Origin: Chloroflexota bacterium
GTDB taxonomy: Bacteria > Chloroflexota > Anaerolineae > Aggregatilineales > Phototrophicaceae
Direction: 5' to 3'
DNA: 64,000 nt
Assembly (NCBI GenBank): GCA_028875245.1
Contig: JAPPEU010000061.1
Span: forward strand, 1 to 64,000
The position numbers and the translations under genes were made by a program. The first letter of the stretch is position 1. Each line of letters begins with the position of its first letter. Under the pieces are notes generated by a model, which was given only the letters and a program-made list of their open reading frames with translations, ran no database searches and was not told the origin of the DNA. Shown one piece after another: positions 53,148 to 61,741 of this stretch.

Positions 53148-54770
53148 TTAGGCGCTGCGGTAAATCGTCACATAGCGCCGCGGTTCGGCGCCGACGCTGG
53201 CCGATTGCAAATGCGCCTGCCGCGCCAACTGATGCTGGCGTTTGCGGACCTGAGAGGCTTGCGGTTTCAACTCGATGTAATCTTCGCCCGCCCGTATGCG
53301 GCTGATGGCCTGCTCCGCTTCTTGCAGCGCATTGCCAAATACATCGGCGTCTTTCCGCCCGTTCAAGCGGAAGAGATCCACCAGGAAGTTCTCCATTTGC
53401 GTCACCGTATTGGCGCGCAAAACATATATCGACAAGCCGCGTTTTTCACCATCGCTGATCAAGCGCGGACGCCGGCGATAATGCGTCTTGAGCGTCACAA
53501 TCGCTTCCGCGTCGCCAAAGTCATCCGTCAGCAGCAAGGGCACAGCCAGGCGGCGGGCGGCTTGTTCCAGGCGGTTGCGGGCTACCCCATAGGCATAAAC
53601 GCTGATGGGCCGCAGATTGCGCCCGTCAACCAGCGCGGCGTCGTCCTTCATTTCATTGCGCGTCTTGCCATTGTCACGGGTGCCGCGCACGACGCGCGCA
53701 TTGACGGCGGGCCAACTGTCATGGACCTGCTTGGCGCCCGGCCGCGCGGGGGCGCTGCGAGAATCGGATTCGGGCACATATTCGCTGACATGAATGGCGC
53801 CAGTCTCATCTCGTTCTCGCAACTCGGCGGCAACGGGGCGGCTGCGCAGCATTGAATCGACCGCCGACGCCACATCCGCATGCACAACCAGCCGGTCCCG
53901 CGCTTGAATCTCAATCATGATGTCAAAGGTCGGCGCCGTACGCCTTTCGAGCACAACCTTCTGCGTCCCGCGCCGGCGCGCTTCGTCATCCGACAAGGTC
54001 ACCGATTCGATCCCGCCGATCAGGTCCGACAGCGTTGGATTCAGCAGCAGGTTATCCAGCGTATTGCCATGCGCCGTGCCGATCAATTGCACGCCGCGCT
54101 CGGCGATGGTGCGCGCTGCCTGCGCTTCCAACTCTCGACCGATCTCGTCAATGACGATCACCTCAGGGTTATGATTTTCAACCGCCTCGATCATGACCTC
54201 ATGCTGTCGGTCGGGCTGCGAGACCTGCATGCGGCGCGCCTTGCCGACCGCCTCATGTGGAATATCGCCATCGCCGCCTATCTCATTTGATGTGTCGACG
54301 ATGACCACCCGTTTGTCGCGCGCGCGAACCCGGGCCGCCTCGCGCAGCAATGTGGTCTTGCCGACGCCCGGCGGACCGACGATGAGCACGCTCTGGCCCG
54401 TCTCGATCAGGTCGGCGATGATGTCGATCGTGCCATAGACCGCCCGCCCAATGCGCGCCGTCAAGCCGACGATCTTGCCGCGGCGGTTCCGAATCGCTGA
54501 AATGCGGTGGAGGGAACGCTCGATGCCCGCGCGATTGTCGTCGTCAAACTCGCCGAGTTCCTCGACCAACTGAAGAAGATCCGAGTCCGTCACTTCGTGC
54601 TCAGACAGTTCAATTTCTCTATTGATGTAGCGGGCGGTCGGCTTTCTTCCCAGATCGAGTACGATTTCCAAAAGTCGGCTTGTATTACCGTGCTCATCAA
54701 TTGCCGCGCGTATCCGTTCCGGCAAAATGCTTCTGAGTACCTCAAAGTCGTCTGTTATTCTCTTATCCAT
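53148..54770 (-). CDS. AAA+ ATPase with C-terminal R3H domain (SpoIIIAA-related)
   Basis: 540 aa. An N-terminal segment (about 1-95) is followed by an ATPase core: LIVGPPGVGKTTLLREAAR (Walker A), VVIVDTSNEIGGDGDIPH, VIVIDEIGRELEAQAARTIAERG (Walker B) and IGTAHGNTLDNLLLNPTLSDLIGG. A ~150-residue linker leads to a C-terminal R3H domain (ELKPQASQVRKRQHQLARQ ... EPRRYVTIYR), a single-stranded nucleic-acid binder. Known in Cyanobacteria and Chloroflexota; exact role unclear. Confidence 0.88.
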   Translation of the reverse strand: MDKRITDDFEVLRSILPERIRAAIDEHGNTSRLLEIVLDLGRKPTARYINREIELSEHEVTDSDLLQLVEELGEFDDDNRAGIERSLHRISAIRNRRGKIVGLTARIGRAVYGTIDIIADLIETGQSVLIVGPPGVGKTTLLREAARVRARDKRVVIVDTSNEIGGDGDIPHEAVGKARRMQVSQPDRQHEVMIEAVENHNPEVIVIDEIGRELEAQAARTIAERGVQLIGTAHGNTLDNLLLNPTLSDLIGGIESVTLSDDEARRRGTQKVVLERRTAPTFDIMIEIQARDRLVVHADVASAVDSMLRSRPVAAELRERDETGAIHVSEYVPESDSRSAPARPGAKQVHDSWPAVNARVVRGTRDNGKTRNEMKDDAALVDGRNLRPISVYAYGVARNRLEQAARRLAVPLLLTDDFGDAEAIVTLKTHYRRRPRLISDGEKRGLSIYVLRANTVTQMENFLVDLFRLNGRKDADVFGNALQEAEQAISRIRAGEDYIELKPQASQVRKRQHQLARQAHLQSASVGAEPRRYVTIYRSA

Positions 54771-54836
54771 GTAGCGGGCGGCTGTCCTCCAAACGTTATT
54801 TGCCGGTTCACATTAGTTGAGGGCGGGTCTCTTTCT

Positions 54837-55838
54837 TCAATCGCGCGCTCGCGCTTTTCGCTTGTGAAGCAAAGGCGAAGCGCGCAGATCATCGACGCCC
54901 ACCATTGGCAGGTTCGCGGCCGGTTTCTGTCCGCCGCTGGCCGCCAATCTTACGCTTTCAAAAGATGTCTGGCGAACGCCGGCCGTCAAATGCTTGACCA
55001 TTACCGCTTGCTCCAGCCAGGGGTCGAAACCCAAATCCAGCATCGCGTTCTCCAGCCAACCTTGATAACCGCGCACGCAAACATAAATCGGCAGCCGGCG
55101 GCAGCGCTCTATCTGCTGCAGCGCGGCCGCGACAATACCGGGCGCGTCGCTCAATACTTCCGGATGCAAATAAGGCATGATATAGACGCCGTGCCTGCCT
55201 TCTGAATACGCGAGGTAGGCTTCAACACGCCCGTCCTTGCGATAAACAAGCCCCGACATCTCTGTCGACGGCTCCATGACCGTATACATAATCCGAGGTA
55301 TTGTGCAGCCGAGCAAAGCCGCGATTCCGATTTGGTCAGCCTCTGTCTCGCCCGAAACCCGCAAGCCATTGCCAGACTTGTCAACTGCCACCGGCCCACA
55401 GCGCCAAATGACCTGTCGGCTGTAAACCGCGTAGCCGGCGCGGCGCATCGTCTCAAAGAGTCGGTGGCTCAATTCCACCTCGCCGACCAGCGTCTGCGCG
55501 CCATTTTTGCCCGCCTGCTCCGCCATCGCGTCGAGCATGTGCAGCCAAATCGAATCATCTTCGCCATCGTCGAGCGTTGGCGCCAGATAAACGATATGGG
55601 CATTGGCTTCGTCCTGACGATAACGAAATTGCCCGACCACGTTCTTGTCTTCGACCTGCGCGACCAGCGTATGCAGCCCGCGCGGAAAGACGATGCTCGA
55701 AAGCAGAGCGCTGCTCTGGCCGCGCGCGTCTTCCGTCAAGCCCAATTCGCTGTGCAGCACGATCGCGTTCTGCTTGAGACGCAGCATCAGCGGGAGATCG
55801 AGCAGTTTTATGGCATGAGCATCGACATTGCTGACCAT
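54837..55838 (-). CDS. GNAT-like protein of unknown function
   Basis: 333 aa; GAGGG before ATG 55838. Two alpha/beta halves fit a degenerate tandem GNAT: LVAQVEDKNVVGQFRYRQ, LHMLDAMAEQAGKNGAQTLVGEVE, LFETMRRAGYAVYSRQVIWRC and YLAYSEGRHGVYIMPYLHPE, ENAMLDLGFDPWLEQAVMVKHL. The acetyl-CoA P-loop (RxxGxG/A) is not obvious. Likely specific to this lineage. Upstream of the AAA-R3H gene by 66 bases on the same strand. Confidence 0.65.
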   Translation of the reverse strand: MVSNVDAHAIKLLDLPLMLRLKQNAIVLHSELGLTEDARGQSSALLSSIVFPRGLHTLVAQVEDKNVVGQFRYRQDEANAHIVYLAPTLDDGEDDSIWLHMLDAMAEQAGKNGAQTLVGEVELSHRLFETMRRAGYAVYSRQVIWRCGPVAVDKSGNGLRVSGETEADQIGIAALLGCTIPRIMYTVMEPSTEMSGLVYRKDGRVEAYLAYSEGRHGVYIMPYLHPEVLSDAPGIVAAALQQIERCRRLPIYVCVRGYQGWLENAMLDLGFDPWLEQAVMVKHLTAGVRQTSFESVRLAASGGQKPAANLPMVGVDDLRASPLLHKRKARARD

Positions 55839-56477
55839 GCTAACCCTCTATCCGGCGGCCTCGGGCGAGACCTGCAATGACATTGTATCATTTACCGGCT
55901 ACGCATGACAACGCCAATGACCGCGATGGGCAGGGCAATCGCTTCAAATTATTTTTCACACAGAGGACGCAGAGTTCAGGTAGTTTCTGACGACAATTCC
56001 TACAAATCCACCGTTTTGAATATGGCAAAGTTGCCAGAGAAACTTCATTTGCCGCTCAATAAATAAAGTTGAACTAAAACATGAGCATATATTTTGTTTT
56101 TCTCTGCGTTCTCTTATTTAATGAACCTGCCAAATGCCATCTGAAATCATAGCGAAATTTGTAGGGGCGACTTATCAAGTCGCCCGAAAGCGCATCCTTT
56201 AGCTGCGACGGGCGACCAGGTTGGTCGCCCCTACAGATTCCTATTTTTGCGAGTTCGTAATTTTGTATGAGCCGAGTTGTCACTCGCGAGCGGCTGTAGT
56301 TAATTTTTAGTTTGAGTTTGCATCATTGAGTTTCATCATTTTGAAGCGATTGCCCTACCGCGATGGGCAGCGAAGCAACTACCGCGATTGGCCCGCCCCT
56401 TAACAACCAGCCGTTAACAGAAGCCGATTTCAGTAATACCATAGCGCGACATCGAACTGGCGATAGCGAAGAGAAAC
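55839..56477. other. 639-base intergenic region holding a MITE-like element
   Basis: No supported gene. A 12-bp direct repeat (ACCGCGATGGGC at 55920-55931 and 56357-56368) flanks the 425-bp element listed separately. Short CACAGAGG-type repeats (55958-55975, 56099-56115) lie inside it. Confidence 0.7.
55932..56356. mobile_element. MITE-like element, copy 1 (425 bp), with TIRs and target duplication
   Basis: Perfect 17-bp terminal inverted repeats AGGGCAATCGCTTCAAA (55932-55948) and TTTGAAGCGATTGCCCT (56340-56356) with 12-bp direct repeats ACCGCGATGGGC immediately outside on both sides, the mark of an insertion. It carries the REP-like doublet (56161-56234). No transposase; non-autonomous. 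Confidence 0.82.
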
Positions 56478-57539
56478 ATGGACAAATTGCGCGCAGCCTT
56501 CATTGGAACGGGAAGAATATCCGACTTGCATGCCCTCGCTTACCTGGACGACGAGCGGGCGGATATCGTCGCGGTCTGCGACAGCGACATTGATCTCGCG
56601 CTGGCGCGCGGCCGGCGCTGGGGCGTCCCGACAGAGCAAATCTTCAGCAATTATCATGACATGCTGGCTTTGGATGAGATCGACCTGGTGGAAATCCTGC
56701 TGCCGCACCATTTGCATCAGCGGGCGACGCTTGATGCGCTGGCGGCGGGCAAACATGTCTCCGTGCAGAAGCCAATGGCGCTCAACCTGGCGCAAGCCGA
56801 CGAGATGATCGCGGCGGCCAAAGAAGCAGGCCTCACGCTTAAGGTCTACGAGAATTTCATTTTCTACCCGCCGGTTCAGCGTGCCAAAGCCTTAATCGAC
56901 AATGGCGAAATCGGCGACCCGCTGACCATCCGCATCAAGAGCAATTCCGGCATCAGCCCGACCGAGTGGGCGGTGCCGGCGTCGGCGCGGGCCTGGCGGT
57001 TGAACCCGGAAGAATGCGGCGGCGGCCCCCTGCTCTTTGATGACGGGCACCATAAATTCGCCCTGGGCTGGCATTTCATGGGCATGGCCGAAGAAGTTCA
57101 CGCCTGGATCGGCAGCACCGAGATCGCCCCCGGCATGTTCCTCGACGCGCCCGCCATCGTTTCCTGGAAGTTCCCGGGCGATCGCTACGGCTCGCTGGAA
57201 GCGGTATATTCGCCCGAGCTGCTGCTTGATACGCGTCATTACGCCCAGGACGACCGCGTCGAAATCACCGGCACCAAAGGCGTCATCTGGGTGACGCGCG
57301 GGCACGGCAAAATGATGGACCTGCCGCCCGTGATACTGCACAAGGATCGGCAGACGCGCTCATTTTCCGATATGCCAGTCGGCTGGGAGCACAGCTTCAT
57401 CAACTCGACAAGACAATTCATCGACGCTTACTTCGCCGGCGAGGCGCCTCGGTTAACCGGCGAGGAGGGGCGCGAGGTCCTGCAATTCGCCCTGGCTGCG
57501 CAGGAATCCGCCCGGATTGGCGCGGCAGTCAAACTCTAG
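56478..57539 (+). CDS. Gfo/Idh/MocA-family oxidoreductase, third copy
   Basis: 353 aa. Rossmann start LRAAFIGTGRISDLHALAYLDDERADIVAVCD, HVSVQKPMALN (QKP in place of EKP), YENFIFYPPVQRAKALIDNGEIGDP, and FDDGHHKFALGWHFMG. Less similar to the two in the rhamnose operon, which share more with one another. NAD(P)-dependent sugar dehydrogenase, substrate unknown. Bracketed with xpt and dinB by the inverted repeats at 56101-56301 and 58718-58919. Confidence 0.9.
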   Translation: MDKLRAAFIGTGRISDLHALAYLDDERADIVAVCDSDIDLALARGRRWGVPTEQIFSNYHDMLALDEIDLVEILLPHHLHQRATLDALAAGKHVSVQKPMALNLAQADEMIAAAKEAGLTLKVYENFIFYPPVQRAKALIDNGEIGDPLTIRIKSNSGISPTEWAVPASARAWRLNPEECGGGPLLFDDGHHKFALGWHFMGMAEEVHAWIGSTEIAPGMFLDAPAIVSWKFPGDRYGSLEAVYSPELLLDTRHYAQDDRVEITGTKGVIWVTRGHGKMMDLPPVILHKDRQTRSFSDMPVGWEHSFINSTRQFIDAYFAGEAPRLTGEEGREVLQFALAAQESARIGAAVKL

Positions 57540-57548
57540 CGCCCTTGT

Positions 57549-58127
57549 TCATTCGTCCAAAACCGTAATCGTATCGCCCGTCATCGCGCTGATAGTCGCC
57601 AGGGCATGGATTGGCGCATCGTAATTCGCCTGCATGGCGGCGCGGCCGCCTTCAAATGCCTTCTCGACAACGACGCCAACGCCCGCCAGATTGGCCCCGG
57701 CGCTGTGTACAATCCGCGACAAGGCGAGCAGCGTTTTGCCGGTCGCCAAAAAGTCATCAATGATCAGCACATTTTCACCCGCGCGCAAGAACTCCGCCGA
57801 TACCAGAAGCAGGGTTTCGCCGCCCTTGGTATGGCTGGGCGCCGTCTCCAAGAAGACGGGGCCGGACATGGTGATCGGTTTCCGCTTTCGCGCATAAACG
57901 ACCGGCACATTCATCTCAATGCCGGTCATCAGCGCTGGCGCGATGCCCGAAATCTCCGCCGTGAGAATGCGATCGACCGCGGTCCCGGCGAAGCGTTCAG
58001 CAAAGGCCGCGCCCATATTCGCCATCAAATGCGGATCAAGCTGGTGATTGATGATGCTGTCCACCTTGAGGATGCCATCGCCGAGATTCACGCCTTCGGC
58101 CCGAATGCGCTCAATCAGTTCTCTCAT
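57549..58127 (-). CDS. xpt: Xanthine phosphoribosyltransferase
   Basis: 192 aa, the family length. GGGAGG seven bases upstream. LKVDSIINHQLDPHLMANMG, ILTAEISGIAPALMTGIEMNVPVVYARKRKP, and the PRPP motif VLIIDDFLATGKTLLALSRIV. Salvages xanthine to XMP. Works with the nucleoside hydrolases in purine salvage. Converges with the Gfo/Idh gene (10 bases). Confidence 0.93.
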   Translation of the reverse strand: MRELIERIRAEGVNLGDGILKVDSIINHQLDPHLMANMGAAFAERFAGTAVDRILTAEISGIAPALMTGIEMNVPVVYARKRKPITMSGPVFLETAPSHTKGGETLLLVSAEFLRAGENVLIIDDFLATGKTLLALSRIVHSAGANLAGVGVVVEKAFEGGRAAMQANYDAPIHALATISAMTGDTITVLDE

Positions 58128-58154
58128 CGTATGCCTCCCGGTCCTCTGTCTGCA

Positions 58155-58649
58155 TTATTCGGCTCCGCGCAGGATTCGCGTTATCTGTTCCAGATGATCC
58201 AGATCGTGCGCGCTGACTTGCATCAGCGCGTCGGTCATGCTGAATTGGCCGCGCTCGGGATGAACGCCGCCACGGGCCCATTGCTCAGGCCTCAAGCGCT
58301 CGAAGAACTCCAGGAAGCGCGCCCGAGAGTTCTTCAGGGCGTCATAAGCATCCACGACTGTTTCACGCTGATAGGCGCGCTCGACCGCCATCCCTTCATG
58401 ATCATAAGCAGGCAATTGAGGCTGCTCCCGCTCCAGCATCATCAGCGCGCGGCTGTGAAAGATCTCATCAAAATCACGCAGGTGGCAAATGATTTCGATG
58501 ACGGACCAACCATCAGGGCCGTCCCGCAATTCCCGCGCTTGATCGTCCGAAACATTGCGCAGTATGTGGCCCAAAATCTCGCAAGTCAGCCGCATTGCGC
58601 TAATCTGCCGCTCCCGCGCCTGGCCCCAGGTCGTCCCTGCTTCGCTCAT
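58155..58649 (-). CDS. DinB-family protein
   Basis: 164 aa from ATG 58649 (AAGGGAG eight bases upstream; the longer frame enters the inverted repeat). Four-helix DinB fold: GWSVIEIICHLRDFDEIFHSRALMMLE (metal His HLRD), FLEFFERLRPEQWARGG and SAHDLDHLEQI (His pair), typical of DinB_2. The biochemical role of DinB_2 is mostly unknown; some are thiol transferases. 27 bases before xpt. Confidence 0.85.
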   Translation of the reverse strand: MSEAGTTWGQARERQISAMRLTCEILGHILRNVSDDQARELRDGPDGWSVIEIICHLRDFDEIFHSRALMMLEREQPQLPAYDHEGMAVERAYQRETVVDAYDALKNSRARFLEFFERLRPEQWARGGVHPERGQFSMTDALMQVSAHDLDHLEQITRILRGAE

Positions 58650-58717
58650 TGCTCGGCTCCCTTCACTCTTGTCATGGCGTATTTTATGTATGTGCAAGTG
58701 TGTCGCGCAAGAAAACC

Positions 58718-58919
58718 AACTACAGTCCCTCGCGAGTGACAACTCGGCTCACACAAAATTACGAACTCTGCACAGCGAGAACGTGTAGGGGCGGCCAACC
58801 TGGTCGCCCGTCGCAGCTAAAGGATGCGCTTTCGGGCGACTTGATAAGTCGCCCCTACAAATTTCGCTATGATTGCAGATGGAATTGGGCAGGGTCATTA
58901 AATGAGAGAACGCAGAGAG
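58718..58919. repeat. Inverted partial copy of the 55.9-kb MITE-like element
   Basis: The reverse complement of 58718-58919 aligns with 56101-56301 over ~200 bases at roughly 85-90% identity by eye, including the REP-like doublet (58786-58858) and its flanks (TCTCTGCGTTCTCT and GAGCCGAGTTGTCACTCGCGAG). The terminal 17-bp repeat is missing, so it is a truncated copy. Confidence 0.8.
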
Positions 58920-58972
58920 CACAGAGAATGCCAAAACAAATGTCCAATTATTCGGGCGTTTCAGCGCCGCGC

Positions 58973-59932
58973 TTATTTGAGCGACCAAAGCATCACCCGA
59001 TTGTCACCCGCGCCGGAAGCCAGCATCGTGCCGGTCGGATTGAAGCCCAGCGTCAGCACGGGCCGTCGGTGCCCGCTGAGCGCCATCAGTTCGTTCGCTG
59101 ATTCCACATCCCAAAGCCGAATTGCATGGTCCCGTCCGCCGCTCGCCAGCAATCCGCCATCGGGCGAGAATGCCAGGGCGTCCACGCCGCCCGCGTGAGC
59201 CGGCCAACGGCGCAATTCCGCCCCGTCCGCCAGGCGCCAAAGCCGAATCATCATGTCCCTTCCAGCCGACGCCAGCAGCGCGGAACCGGGCTGAAGCGCG
59301 ATCTGCCGTATCCAGTCTTCGTGTCGGCCGAGCGCTCTGGACTGGAAGCCGGCCGACCGATCCCAACAACGGACTGTCCCGTCTCTTCCCGCCGAGAGCA
59401 GATAGCGGCCGCCGTCGGCAAAACAAAGCGATGTCAGCTCATCCGTATGGCATTGCAGAACAGCCTGCTGCGCGCCGTTCTCAACAGTCCATAAGCGAAT
59501 CGAATGGTCGGCGCCGCCCGAAGCCAACAGCGCGCCATCCGGGCTGAAAGCCAGCGCCTCGACCGAATTCCGGTGACCGCGCAATCTGGCCATTGCGCCT
59601 GGCTCGCCCGCCGTGAGGCCGGATAGACCGATCGTCATGTCGGCGCTGCATGATGCCAGCAGGTTTCCATCAGGGCTGAAGGCGATATCCTTCACCGGCG
59701 CGCCGTGCCCGCGCACATGATAAGCCGGCGCGTCGCCAATTTCTCCTACATAAACCGCAATGCCATCGCCGCCGCACAGAGCCAGCATGTCACCCCGCAG
59801 CGACCAGCGCAATCGCGAAATCCAACCGAACCGCAGGCTTCGCAAGGGCGCAAGCCTCGTCACGTTTTCTTGACTGATCGCCCGCAATCCCAAGGCTCCC
59901 TCTTGACTCGCATATCTTGCCTGCCGCGCCAC
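58973..59932 (-). CDS. WD40 repeat protein (seven-bladed propeller)
   Basis: 319 aa, GTG start of low certainty. Repeats: VKDIAFSPDGNLLASCSADM, VEALAFSPDGALLASGGADHSIRLW, LTSLCFADGGRYLLSAGRDGTVRCWD, IRQIALQPGSALLASAGRDMMIRLW, VDALAFSPDGGLLASGGRDHAIRLWD and VLTLGFNPTGTMLASGAGDNRVMLW, plus the first at 37-60, giving about seven blades. No signal peptide, so cytosolic; a protein-binding scaffold. Partner unknown. Confidence 0.88.
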   Translation of the reverse strand: MARQARYASQEGALGLRAISQENVTRLAPLRSLRFGWISRLRWSLRGDMLALCGGDGIAVYVGEIGDAPAYHVRGHGAPVKDIAFSPDGNLLASCSADMTIGLSGLTAGEPGAMARLRGHRNSVEALAFSPDGALLASGGADHSIRLWTVENGAQQAVLQCHTDELTSLCFADGGRYLLSAGRDGTVRCWDRSAGFQSRALGRHEDWIRQIALQPGSALLASAGRDMMIRLWRLADGAELRRWPAHAGGVDALAFSPDGGLLASGGRDHAIRLWDVESANELMALSGHRRPVLTLGFNPTGTMLASGAGDNRVMLWSLK

Positions 59933-59933
59933 G

Positions 59934-59961
59934 TTGCGTCCCCCGCGTTTACAATTATAAT
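59934..59961 (+). promoter_or_regulatory. Predicted promoter of the thioesterase gene
   Basis: TTGCGT (59934-59939), 16-base spacer, TATAAT (59956-59961). The perfect -10 lies 30 bases before ATG 59992. The -35 overlaps the start of the divergent WD40 gene. Confidence 0.5.
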
Positions 59962-59991
59962 GGCTGTCGATCTGATCAATCGAGAGGCCTT

Positions 59992-60489
59992 ATGACCCAA
60001 TTCCAGACCAAACTCGAAGACATCCGTCAACTCGACCGCCTGTTTGACAGGTCTATTCCGCCGGCCTTTCTGGATGAAAACCGGCACGTCAACGTGCAGT
60101 ATTATGTGCATCTGATCGAGCAGGGCATAGTCGCCTTCTTTCAGCGCGTCGGCTTGGGCGAGGCTTATGCCGCGGCTGATGAAATCGGCAATTTCGCCTT
60201 GGAGCAGCACATCCGTTACCTCGCCGAGATCCTCGTTGAAGATTGGGTCAGCGTCTACATCCGGCTGATTGACCTGAGTCCAAAGCGCGCTTATTTTATG
60301 GGCTTCCTCATCAATGACACGCGCGAAGAGCTGGCGTCAACGGTGGAAGTGGTGATGATGAATGTCGATATGAAGCTGCGGCGCGGCCGGCCCTTCCCGC
60401 CTGCCGCCAAAGCCGAACTGGATGCGCTTCTGCAGCAGCACCGGAATCTGCCCTGGACGGCGCCCGTCTGCGGCGTCATGCGCGCCTAG
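59992..60489 (+). CDS. Acyl-CoA thioesterase (4HBT hot-dog fold)
   Basis: 165 aa from ATG 59992. FDRSIPPAFLDENRHVNVQYYVHLIEQGIVAFFQRVGLG carries the DxNxHVN active-site strand of hot-dog thioesterases; QHIRYLAEILVEDWVSVYIRLI and AYFMGFLIN are further strands. Hydrolyses acyl-CoA or carnitine thioesters. Substrate not predictable. Converges with the SGNH gene (4 bases). Confidence 0.85.
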   Translation: MTQFQTKLEDIRQLDRLFDRSIPPAFLDENRHVNVQYYVHLIEQGIVAFFQRVGLGEAYAAADEIGNFALEQHIRYLAEILVEDWVSVYIRLIDLSPKRAYFMGFLINDTREELASTVEVVMMNVDMKLRRGRPFPPAAKAELDALLQQHRNLPWTAPVCGVMRA

Positions 60490-60493
60490 GGAC

Positions 60494-61693
60494 TCAAGCG
60501 CCCAACAGACCGCGAGCATCCAGCCAATCCCGCAGCAAGCCGGCGGCGGCCCGATTGCCCAGCGGATTCCAGTGCATGTCATCGGCGTAGTAAAGCAGAT
60601 TGCCCTTGGCCGCCCCCCGCTGCATGTCAGCGAGCATGTCATAGCACGCCATCTGTAAGTCGACGCAGAGATCAAGCATCGCGAGCCGCGCGCTGCGTAT
60701 CGCTTTGAGATCACTTCCCATCGCAGCGGCCGTCAACGATTCGTAGACTTCCTCCCGCGTCGGCGCGAGCAGAACTACAAGCTGACCGCCCCAGGATGAT
60801 ACCAGCGCTTTCGCCTCTTCGAATGCCGCGCGCGAAAGCTCATAGCCGGCCTGATTGACCGGCCGCGACATGTCCATCGCTTTGGGTTCATAGGGCTGGC
60901 CAAAACGCAGGACTTCACCGCTGCGCAGAGTCGCTTCATAGCGCTCGTCAAAGTTCGCGGCATCCGGGTCTTGAAAGCGGCGCCAACCGTTCAAGACATT
61001 CTCGAGCACAGCATAAAGCGCGGATGCCCCCCGCAGCCGGGACTGGACCCCATCCCCCGGGCCGGCGTCATCGACGGTCTCGGCCGGCCGCTCGTCCTCT
61101 TCCAGCGGCTCAATTGTCTCGTTCGCGCGGAAGAGCCCGTAGTCGTCATTGAAGTCATTGCCGAAGAATTGCCAAATCACGAGCGGCGGCTTGAAGGGCT
61201 GGGCGAAATCGCGCAGGATCAGCAGGTGGCTGTGGCTGCCCGTCGCCGGCAGGCCGAGATTCACCACCCCCAATCCCGCATCCGCCTCAAATTGCGTCAC
61301 CCAGCAGTCCTCGCGCTCGGTGAAACAGAAGGCGAATGAATCACCGACGACGACCGCGTCCACAAAATAATCCACCGGGCGATTGCGGAAGCCGATGCCC
61401 CCGCCCGCCCACAGCTCGATGGTGCTGACGTGAAACCTCACCTGCGGACTGCCAAACTGCAGCGCGTCAACAAGCCCGGGCTTCACGATGAAATAATGAT
61501 CGGGGTTGCGCACCCAGGCGCGGTCCCAGCTTTCGGGAAATGGCACACCCCGAACAACCATGTAGGTCACTTCTCGCAAGCGTGGCGGCAGCGCCTCGAC
61601 GAATATGCGCAGACCTGCCTCAAGCAGGATGAGAACCGCAACCAGCGAAGCGACGCCAATCAAGAACCATCTCAGTCGCTGACGCAGGATCAT
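60494..61693 (-). CDS. Membrane-anchored SGNH/GDSL-like esterase
   Basis: 399 aa. An N-terminal membrane helix (WFLIGVASLVAVLILLEAGL) anchors it. SGNH blocks: VVGDSFAFCFTE (nucleophile Ser), VNLGLPATGSHS, IWQFFGNDFNDD (oxyanion Asn), and YADDMHWNPLGNRAAAGLL (Asp-x-x-His). AlgX/DHHW-like acyltransferases share this layout. Probably modifies a polysaccharide or lipid outside the membrane; the substrate is unknown. Confidence 0.8.
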   Translation of the reverse strand: MILRQRLRWFLIGVASLVAVLILLEAGLRIFVEALPPRLREVTYMVVRGVPFPESWDRAWVRNPDHYFIVKPGLVDALQFGSPQVRFHVSTIELWAGGGIGFRNRPVDYFVDAVVVGDSFAFCFTEREDCWVTQFEADAGLGVVNLGLPATGSHSHLLILRDFAQPFKPPLVIWQFFGNDFNDDYGLFRANETIEPLEEDERPAETVDDAGPGDGVQSRLRGASALYAVLENVLNGWRRFQDPDAANFDERYEATLRSGEVLRFGQPYEPKAMDMSRPVNQAGYELSRAAFEEAKALVSSWGGQLVVLLAPTREEVYESLTAAAMGSDLKAIRSARLAMLDLCVDLQMACYDMLADMQRGAAKGNLLYYADDMHWNPLGNRAAAGLLRDWLDARGLLGA

Positions 61694-61741
61694 ATCGCTG
61701 AATCCAAATGAAGGCGCCCCGCATAATTGCGACCAATTTCG

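Noticed and set aside
54507..55205. 232-codon plus-strand frame between the AAA-R3H and GNAT-like genes
   Set aside because: It crosses two minus-strand genes with clear codon structure and shows no protein motif.
56161..56234. REP-like doublets as a CRISPR array
   Set aside because: Only two palindromes per site, inverted to each other, without regular spacers or cas genes.
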